Source: CAWDLX01 sp046728155
GTDB taxonomy: Bacteria > Actinomycetota > Actinomycetes > Mycobacteriales > Micromonosporaceae
Assembly (NCBI GenBank): GCA_046728155.1
Contig: JBKPDY010000117.1
Coordinates: 1 to 27,489, forward strand
Length of the DNA: 27,489 nt
Direction: 5' to 3'
Shown: in pieces, positions 22,976 through 27,489 of the stretch
Layout of the letters: each line of letters begins with the position of its first letter
How positions within the stretch are numbered: the stretch's first letter is position 1
Made by a program: the position numbers and the translations under genes
Notes under the pieces: model-generated
What the model was told of the DNA's origin: nothing
Databases searched by the model: none
Seen by the model: only the letters and a program-made list of their open reading frames with translations

Positions 22976-23919
22976 GGACCGACCTCCGTATCCGGTGCAG
23001 CAGGCACTACCAGACCGGGCTCGACGAGCTCTGGGTCCGGCTCGTCCGCGACCGCCCGGGCGGCGCGCTGCAGATCGTAGGCCTCGCGGCCGCGGCTGGG
23101 CTTGCGGCGGCGCGGCGGCGCGACTACTCCCGGCGCGAGCCGCCGGGCGCTGATCAGAAACGCCGTGTGGGCAATCATCCGATGGTCGGGGCGGACGGCA
23201 AGACCGTCGGCGTGCCAGTCGCGTACCAGCGATTCCCACGCCCGCGGCTCGGTGTAGCCGCCCCGGGCGCGCAGGGCTTCGACCAGCTCCGAGAGCTGGG
23301 TAGTCGTCGCAACGTACCCCATCAGGACGCCACCCGGCACAAGGGCGCGATCGACCGTCGAGAGGGCCTCCCACGGAGTCAGGAGGTCGAGCACGACGCG
23401 ATCGAATCCGGTCTCGTCACAGTCGAGCACGTTGCCTACGGAAAGGCTCCAGCTCTGAGGCGTTGTTCCGAAGAAAGCCGCAACGTTCCGTCGAGCGATC
23501 GCCGCGAAGTCAGGGCGGATCTCGTACGAGTGGACCTCGCCGGATTCGCCCACGGCACGAAGCAGGAAACAGGTCAGCGCGCCCGAACCGGCGCCGGCTT
23601 CGAGCACCTTGGCGCCCGGGAAGATGTCACCCATGGCGACGATCTGTGCCGCGTCCTTGGGGTAGATGACCTGCGCGCCGCGCGGCATCGACAGGACATA
23701 ATCGCTGAGCAGGGGGCGCAGGGCGAGGTACGGGGTGCCGCCGGTGGAGGTCACGACGGAGCCGTCGGGCAGCCCAAGCAGGGCGTCGTGCTCGAGCGCA
23801 CCGCGGTGGGTGTGAAACACCTTCCCGGGCACCAGGACGATCGTGTGCAGCCGGCCCTTCGGGTCGGTGAGCTGCACCCGGTCGCCGGGGGCGAACGTCC
23901 TCGGTCTCGTCCTCACCAC
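22972..23919 (-). CDS. trmI: tRNA (adenine-58-N1)-methyltransferase TrmI
   Basis: A 315-residue enzyme. The N-terminal small domain (GDRVQLTDPKGRLHTIVL, FHTHRGALEHD) is followed by SMPRGAQVIYPKDAAQIVAM and the SAM-binding VLEAGAGSGALT. VLDLLTPWEAL, GYVATTTQLSELVEALR and TAFLISARRLAPG match mycobacterial TrmI closely. It methylates A58 in the T-loop of tRNAs as a tetramer. The start is GTG 23919 (GTG 23916 adjoins), 13 bases after the protease stop with a GAGGG site. Upstream in-frame sequence belongs to the protease gene. A basic and acidic tail of about 45 residues after RRLAPG is variable in the family. Confidence 0.96.
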   Translation of the reverse strand: MVRTRPRTFAPGDRVQLTDPKGRLHTIVLVPGKVFHTHRGALEHDALLGLPDGSVVTSTGGTPYLALRPLLSDYVLSMPRGAQVIYPKDAAQIVAMGDIFPGAKVLEAGAGSGALTCFLLRAVGESGEVHSYEIRPDFAAIARRNVAAFFGTTPQSWSLSVGNVLDCDETGFDRVVLDLLTPWEALSTVDRALVPGGVLMGYVATTTQLSELVEALRARGGYTEPRAWESLVRDWHADGLAVRPDHRMIAHTAFLISARRLAPGVVAPPRRRKPSRGREAYDLQRAARAVADEPDPELVEPGLVVPAAPDTEVGP

Positions 23920-23932
23920 CCCTACCGTGCCC

Positions 23933-25090
23933 TCAGGAGTTGAGCAGGCGGAGCAGATCGGCCGTACGCAGCACGCCAACGACCTGGTCGCCTGAGACGA
24001 CAAGATAGTTGGGCGAGGGATGCGCCTGTACGGCGGAGACCACCTCCTCGCCGGGCAGGTCCACCGTCAGGGTCGGAGTGGAGTCCAGCGGATGGGCGAC
24101 GGATTCGACCGGCACCCATGGGCGCCGCTCCAGCGGAACCCGCTCAACCGACCGGTTGTGAACCAGAGCGACCAGCCGCCCCGCGCCGTCGGCGACGGCC
24201 ACCGCGGCATCCCTGCCGGCCGCCTCATCCCGCCGCCGGATCGCCTCGGCCAGGGGGGTGCCGCTCGCGACGGTGACCATGGGTCGAGCCAGCCGGCGCA
24301 GGTCGATCCCCGGCACCTTGGCGGCGACATGGGCCTGTCGGATCGACGCGGTCGCGCCCTGCCACACCACGAGTGCGACAAAGACGCCGAGTGTGACGCT
24401 CACGTACGATACCTGCCCGTGGTACGACAGCAGAACCACGACAACGACCGTGACGACGGCGATCAGCCGGCCGAACCAGCCGGCGACCGAGGTCGCGAGA
24501 AGACGGTCCCCGGTGATCTTCCAGACCAGCGCACGAAGGGCCCGTCCACCGTCCAGCGGGAGACCCGGCAGCACGTTGAACGCGGCCACGATGAGGTTGC
24601 TCCACGCGATCTGGAACGCGAGCTGGTCGGCCACGCCATGCGGGAAAAGCCACTGCAAGCCGAGGCCCAGCACCCCGAGCACGGCGGATATGGCCGGCCC
24701 GACAAGGGAGACGAGCGCGTCCGCCTTCGGGCTGGGACTCTCCCCGGCCATTTCCGTGTAGCCGCCGAGCAGCTCGAGGGTGATGGCTGACACAGCGATG
24801 CCCTGGCGGCGCGCGACCACGGCGTGGCCGAGTTCGTGCAGCAGCACCGAGATCAACAGGAACACCACGAAGCCGGCCGCGACCAGGTACCCGCCCACCG
24901 CCGAGAGCGGCTGGAGCATACGTTGAGCCAACGGCCCGTACCCGATGATGACGACGGCCGCGAGCAGCAGATACGACGAGTGCAGGTACACCGGCACGCC
25001 GCGGATGCGGGCGAGCGGGAACGCCCCGCGTGGCCGATGGCCACCCAGACCCGATCTGGTGGCCGTACGGGCGGATGCGTCCGGTTCCAT
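23933..25090 (-). CDS. Membrane site-2 protease with C-terminal CBS domains
   Basis: A 385-residue intramembrane zinc metalloprotease of the S2P/M50 family. The zinc site is LLHELGHAVVAR (H85, E86, H89) with the third ligand in NVLPGLPLDGGRALRAL (D180). Several hydrophobic helices surround both motifs. The C-terminal part from about residue 270 (MVTVASGTPLAEAIRRRDEA onwards, ending GDQVVGVLRTADLLRLLNS) has the pattern of a CBS pair, which usually binds adenosine nucleotides and regulates the enzyme. The substrate is unknown; relatives cleave anti-sigma factors or other membrane proteins. TACGAT (25098-25103) is 7 bases before the ATG, predicting a leaderless mRNA. It heads the operon with trmI. 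Confidence 0.93.
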   Translation of the reverse strand: MEPDASARTATRSGLGGHRPRGAFPLARIRGVPVYLHSSYLLLAAVVIIGYGPLAQRMLQPLSAVGGYLVAAGFVVFLLISVLLHELGHAVVARRQGIAVSAITLELLGGYTEMAGESPSPKADALVSLVGPAISAVLGVLGLGLQWLFPHGVADQLAFQIAWSNLIVAAFNVLPGLPLDGGRALRALVWKITGDRLLATSVAGWFGRLIAVVTVVVVVLLSYHGQVSYVSVTLGVFVALVVWQGATASIRQAHVAAKVPGIDLRRLARPMVTVASGTPLAEAIRRRDEAAGRDAAVAVADGAGRLVALVHNRSVERVPLERRPWVPVESVAHPLDSTPTLTVDLPGEEVVSAVQAHPSPNYLVVSGDQVVGVLRTADLLRLLNS

Positions 25091-25097
25091 CGGGTTG

Positions 25098-25103
25098 ATC
25101 GTA
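25098..25103 (-). promoter_or_regulatory. -10 element of the site-2 protease operon (TACGAT, leaderless)
   Basis: On the minus strand TACGAT is followed by 7 bases and the ATG at 25090, with no ribosome site. Confidence 0.6.
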
Positions 25104-25143
25104 GGCCGTGCGTGGGTTACGGGCTTTCGTCGTACGGGTGGCC

Positions 25144-25149
25144 TAGCCT
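25144..25149 (+). promoter_or_regulatory. -10 element of the RecB-like gene (TAGCCT, leaderless)
   Basis: TAGCCT is followed by 7 bases and the ATG at 25157, with no ribosome site. The hexamer is identical to that of helY. Confidence 0.6.
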
Positions 25150-25156
25150 CACGTAC

Positions 25157-26041
25157 ATGTCGGTCGAGACCGCACCTGAGACTGTCAGCGACGCCCAGCG
25201 GGCCCATCTGCCCTCGCTCTCCCCGTCGAGGGCAGCCGACTTCAAGACCTGTCCGCTGCTCTACCGCTTCCGCACGATCGACCGCATCGCGGAGCCGCCG
25301 ACACCTGACCAGGCCCGCGGCACTCTCGTTCACGCCGTGCTCGAGCGGCTGTTCGACCTGCCGGCGGCCGAGCGTACGAAGGAGCGCGCCGTGGCCCTCG
25401 TGGCGCCGCAATGGGAGCGCCTTCGGGCCGAACAGCCCTTGCTGGCCGACCTGTTCGGGGTCGACGCAACCCCACTCGACTTTCTCGACTCCACCGGGAC
25501 CCTGCTGGACGGATATTTCGCCGTCGAGGATCCGCGCCGCCTCGAGCCGGCCGAGCGGGAGTGCCTGGTCGAAGCCGTCGTCGATGAGACGTTGTTGATC
25601 CGCGGGTACGTGGACCGGCTCGACCGGTCCCCCGCCGGCGATCTGCGCGTGGTCGACTACAAGAGCGGCGGTGCACCGCGGGAGGCGTTCGAGGCGCGGG
25701 CTCTGTTCCAGCTGAAGTTCTACGCGTTGGTGTTGTGGCGCACGCGTGGTGTGGTTCCGAGGTCGCTCCGGCTGCTCTACCTCAAGGACGCCGAGGCGTG
25801 CGACTACACCCCCGACGAGGAGGAGCTGGGCCGCTTCGAACGCAATCTGGTCGCGCTGTGGCGGGCGATCGAGCGGGCCACCGTCGAGCGCGACTTCCGC
25901 CCCAGACCCAGCCGGCTGTGCGATTGGTGCAGCCATCACAGCCGCTGCCCCGCATTCGGCGGAACCCTGCCGGCCTTTCCCGAGCCCGTCCCGCTACCCG
26001 AGGCCGAGGTCGAGCCGCTGGTGGTGGTCGAGGAGGACTGA
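25157..26041 (+). CDS. RecB-family PD-(D/E)XK nuclease with Fe-S cysteines
   Basis: A 294-residue single-domain nuclease. The conserved histidine is in GTLVHAVLERLF (H59). The catalytic core is RGYVDRLDR (D153) and VVDYKSGG (D167, K169), followed by the QLKFY element (Q185, Y189). Four cysteines, C32 (KTCPLLYRF) and C255, C258 and C264 (LCDWCSHHSRCP), match the 4Fe-4S staple of AddB- and Cas4-type exonucleases. A homologue lies next to trmI in M. tuberculosis. Its DNA substrate and partner are unknown; no helicase partner or CRISPR genes are adjacent. The ATG at 25157 is set by the leaderless promoter; an upstream in-frame extension is antisense to the protease gene and is rejected. Confidence 0.94.
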   Translation: MSVETAPETVSDAQRAHLPSLSPSRAADFKTCPLLYRFRTIDRIAEPPTPDQARGTLVHAVLERLFDLPAAERTKERAVALVAPQWERLRAEQPLLADLFGVDATPLDFLDSTGTLLDGYFAVEDPRRLEPAERECLVEAVVDETLLIRGYVDRLDRSPAGDLRVVDYKSGGAPREAFEARALFQLKFYALVLWRTRGVVPRSLRLLYLKDAEACDYTPDEEELGRFERNLVALWRAIERATVERDFRPRPSRLCDWCSHHSRCPAFGGTLPAFPEPVPLPEAEVEPLVVVEED

Positions 26042-26054
26042 TTCCCGGCGAACG

Positions 26055-26720
26055 CTAATCGCACTCCCGTACGGCTTGCTCTAATGTGGACAGATCCACC
26101 TCGATGAGGCTGGCCACCACGAGGGCGTCCACATCGTAGAGCGGCACCTCGTTCGGGACGGCGATGACCGCACACCCGGCCGACCGGGCGCTGAGTACGC
26201 CGATGGGCGAGTCCTCGATGGCGACGCAGCAGTCCGGCTCGACGCCCAGGGTCGACGCCGCCAGCGCGTACGGTTGCGGGTCGGGCTTGGGCCGGTCGAC
26301 ATCATCGCCGCAGACGACAGCGTCGAAGGATCCAAGCGTCGGCAGCGCGACCTCCACCAGTGACCGATGGGTATTCGTCACGAGTCCACAAGGGATTCTG
26401 GCCGTTCGTACGGTGTCCAGAAGCTCCTGCGCGCCGGGTCGCCAGACGACGCCCTCGGCGAAGAGCTCGAGCACTCGCGCGTCGAGCCACGCCGAGCCCT
26501 CCGCCGGGTCCTGCCACGGCTGGCCGAGATGCTCGAGCAATAGCGACATCGTGGACTCCGACGAAGCGCCGATCATCTCCGCCCGTACGGCGTCGGTAAG
26601 CTTTCCCCCGTACCGGGCGGCCAGTTCAGAGAGGGCGAGGCCCCATACCTTCTCGGTGTCGACGAGCGTGCCGTCGAGGTCGAACAGAACGGCGTCGACT
26701 CGCGGGGCCGTGGATCGCAT
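26055..26720 (-). CDS. HAD-superfamily phosphatase, beta-phosphoglucomutase-like
   Basis: A 221-residue HAD hydrolase with the full motif set: VLFDLDGTLVDTE (D14, D16), the threonine of LVTNTH, the lysine in RPKPDPQPYALA, and IEDSPIGVLSARSAG. The helical cap between motifs I and II is of the C1 type seen in beta-phosphoglucomutases and sugar-phosphate phosphatases. The substrate cannot be assigned. ATG 26720 is favoured because TAGGCT (26729-26734) ends 8 bases upstream, giving a leaderless mRNA. A longer in-frame reading would run through the small gene's terminator and the gap. The stop is 13 bases from the convergent RecB-like gene. Confidence 0.93.
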   Translation of the reverse strand: MRSTAPRVDAVLFDLDGTLVDTEKVWGLALSELAARYGGKLTDAVRAEMIGASSESTMSLLLEHLGQPWQDPAEGSAWLDARVLELFAEGVVWRPGAQELLDTVRTARIPCGLVTNTHRSLVEVALPTLGSFDAVVCGDDVDRPKPDPQPYALAASTLGVEPDCCVAIEDSPIGVLSARSAGCAVIAVPNEVPLYDVDALVVASLIEVDLSTLEQAVRECD

Positions 26721-26728
26721 GATCTGCG

Positions 26729-26734
26729 AGCCTA
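26729..26734 (-). promoter_or_regulatory. -10 element of the second HAD gene (TAGGCT, leaderless)
   Basis: On the minus strand TAGGCT is followed by 8 bases and the ATG at 26720. No ribosome site is present. Confidence 0.55.
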
Positions 26735-26758
26735 CCGGTTGGCCGGCGCCACACTCGC

Positions 26759-26798
26759 GGCACCGGGCGTCCCTCATTGCGAACCGACGCCCGGTGCC
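26759..26798 (-). terminator. Perfect inverted repeat after the 39-residue gene
   Basis: GGCACCGGGCGT (26759-26770) and ACGCCCGGTGCC (26787-26798) are perfect 12-base arms with a 16-base loop, 5 bases past the stop of the small gene. It probably ends that transcript before the HAD promoter. Confidence 0.6.
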
Positions 26799-26803
26799 TG
26801 GAG

Positions 26804-26923
26804 CTACCGATCGTTGCGTTGGTGGCGTGGCGCACGCCGCGGCCGACGCCCACGGGCGGCCGCGTCGAGTTCGCGCTGCCGGATCTTGGCCAGCTCCACG
26901 AGGATCTGTGGGTGGATGAACAT
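26804..26923 (-). CDS. 39-residue basic protein
   Basis: The frame starts at ATG 26923 with a GGAGGG ribosome site 4 bases upstream and encodes MFIHPQILVELAKIRQREL followed by a strongly basic tail rich in Arg and His. The first half should be an amphipathic helix; there is no membrane segment. I do not know a named family, though short proteins of this style (an N-terminal helix, then Arg-rich tail) are frequent in actinobacteria. The good ribosome site and the perfect hairpin right after the stop support it as a real gene. A second inverted repeat lies 42 bases upstream. It is divergent from the sigma factor gene. Confidence 0.6.
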   Translation of the reverse strand: MFIHPQILVELAKIRQRELDAAARGRRPRRAPRHQRNDR

Positions 26924-26964
26924 GATGCCCTCCCGGTGTCTGAAGTGGTTGACTCCAGACTCCG

Positions 26965-26999
26965 CGCAACGGCATCGCGTCACATCGGTTGCCGTTGCG
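26965..26999. repeat. Perfect 10-base inverted repeat
   Basis: CGCAACGGCA (26965-26974) and TGCCGTTGCG (26990-26999) are exact reverse complements with a 15-base loop, 42 bases upstream of the small gene's start. It could be an operator for that gene or a transcript hairpin. Confidence 0.55.
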
Positions 27000-27058
27000 T
27001 ATCTTCACTGGGAGCTCTGCACGTAGATGAGACGCACGTCATGTACGTATGCGTAGGC

Positions 27059-27240
27059 GAGCCGACAGCGAGCGAGCATCGCAAGGCCCGTTCCGGGGTC
27101 GCCGCGGAGACGTGCAGCGCAGCGGAGCTGCTTCGGCGAGCTTGCGAGCCGAACAACGCGGCTCTTCGTGGGGTGGAAGGTGCGGAACGAGCGCGGAGGC
27201 GAGCCGGAATGATCGCGTGCAACGTAGGTTGCGAGCCGGC
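27059..27240 (+). repeat. GAGC-rich dispersed repeat cluster
   Basis: The segment 27059-27090 matches the minus strand of 19793-19824 at 28 of 32 bases. AGCTTGCGAGC (27139-27149) also occurs in both copies of the tandem repeat at 10278-10391. The rest is made of diverged GAGC/GCGAGC units. Confidence 0.65.
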
Positions 27241-27247
27241 CGTATAC
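27219..27247 (+). promoter_or_regulatory. Candidate ECF-type promoter of the sigma factor gene
   Basis: GCAAC (27219-27223), a 17-base spacer, then CGTATAC (27241-27247) resembles the AAC/CGT-type promoters used by ECF sigma factors. This would suggest autoregulation, with a start near 27254 and the AGGAGG site inside the leader. This is a visual match only. Confidence 0.3.
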
Positions 27248-27279
27248 AGAGGTGAGACAACCGCGCGACAGGAGGCCGA

Positions 27280-27489
27280 GTGGCGGACGACCCCGCGTTC
27301 GACGATTTCTACCGCGCCTCGTCTCGGCGGATGCTCAAGTACGCCTATGGGATGGTCGGCGACGCGGGCAACGCGCAGGACATCGTTCAGGAGGCCTACA
27401 TTCGCGCGTGGCGGCACTGGTCCACGATCAACCGGTACGAGCATCCGGAGACGTGGGTCCGGCTGGTGGTGAGCCGGCTGGCCACGGAC
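27280..27489 (+). CDS. SigE-like ECF RNA polymerase sigma factor, 5' part only
   Basis: The first 70 codons of a gene cut by the right edge. FDDFYRASSRRMLKYAYGMVGD is region 2.1-2.2, NAQDIVQEAYIRAWRHW is the core-binding region 2.2/2.3, and HPETWVRLVVSRLATD closes region 2. This is the pattern of the large actinobacterial SigE-like ECF group, which directs RNA polymerase to stress or envelope genes. The region 4 domain and any anti-sigma factor are outside the window. GTG 27280 is set by an AGGAGG site at 27270-27275. A GCAAC-N17-CGTAT promoter candidate lies upstream. Confidence 0.9.
   Translation, partial: MADDPAFDDFYRASSRRMLKYAYGMVGDAGNAQDIVQEAYIRAWRHWSTINRYEHPETWVRLVVSRLATD

Larger units (their letters stand above)
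26924..27279. other. Repeat-rich gap between the small gene and the sigma factor
   Basis: No coding region is supported in these 356 bases. The gap holds the inverted repeat at 26965-26999, a stretch of GAGC/GCGAGC-rich sequence from about 27057 to 27240, and a candidate ECF promoter at 27219-27247. Frames across it are open only because of its high GC content. Confidence 0.7.

Noticed and set aside
25091..25939. A long N-terminal extension of the site-2 protease
   Set aside because: It is antisense to the RecB-like nuclease, and the leaderless promoter fixes the start at 25090.

Overview
The window is GC-rich, densely coded actinobacterial chromosome. It holds almost the whole Pup-proteasome system: Pup, ligase PafA, depupylase Dop, ATPase Mpa/ARC, core subunits PrcB and PrcA, and the PafB/PafC regulators. 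Gene order, GTG/TTG starts and GAGC-rich intergenic repeats suggest a Micromonosporaceae-type genome; that placement is an inference from gene content, not a measured relationship.

Left part (1-10191, nearly all minus strand): a SAM methyltransferase, pafA and a 99-residue tail-anchored protein. A short hairpin follows, then pafB-pafC, a small membrane protein, tatA, tatC and a diacylglycerol/sphingosine-kinase-like lipid kinase. A Ski2-like helicase (helY) runs off the left edge. One HAD phosphatase-like gene on the plus strand sits between helY and the lipid kinase.

Middle part (about 10250-15811): a surface-polysaccharide block lies between the ligase module and the proteasome core. A flippase-like protein and two GT2 glycosyltransferases are on the plus strand. 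They converge on an RmlC-like epimerase and an RmlB-like dehydratase on the minus strand. Two short tandem duplications lie at the 5' ends of the flippase and of the first glycosyltransferase.

Proteasome part (15943-21724, minus strand): mpa, a strong terminator hairpin, dop, pup, prcB, prcA. Pup is encoded with a C-terminal glutamate, so it needs no deamidation before ligation. Dop would then matter mainly as depupylase. A 3Fe-4S-type ferredoxin is divergent from mpa.

Right part (22400-27489): a membrane site-2 protease with CBS domains, tRNA m1A58 methyltransferase TrmI and an unrecognised 191-residue protein form a tight minus-strand operon. A RecB-like nuclease with an apparent Fe-S cluster is divergent from the protease. 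A second HAD phosphatase, a 39-residue protein between two perfect inverted repeats, a repeat-rich gap and the start of a SigE-like ECF sigma factor complete the window.

A recurring feature is a TANNNT hexamer exactly 7 (once 8) bases before the start codon with no Shine-Dalgarno sequence. It precedes helY, the first HAD gene, pafB, pafA, the site-2 protease, the RecB-like gene and the second HAD gene, and predicts leaderless mRNAs. I found no tRNA, rRNA, CRISPR, prophage or insertion sequence. No wholly new system stands out. The least explained items are the small proteins tied to known modules, the tandem and dispersed repeats, and the paired operator-like motifs.
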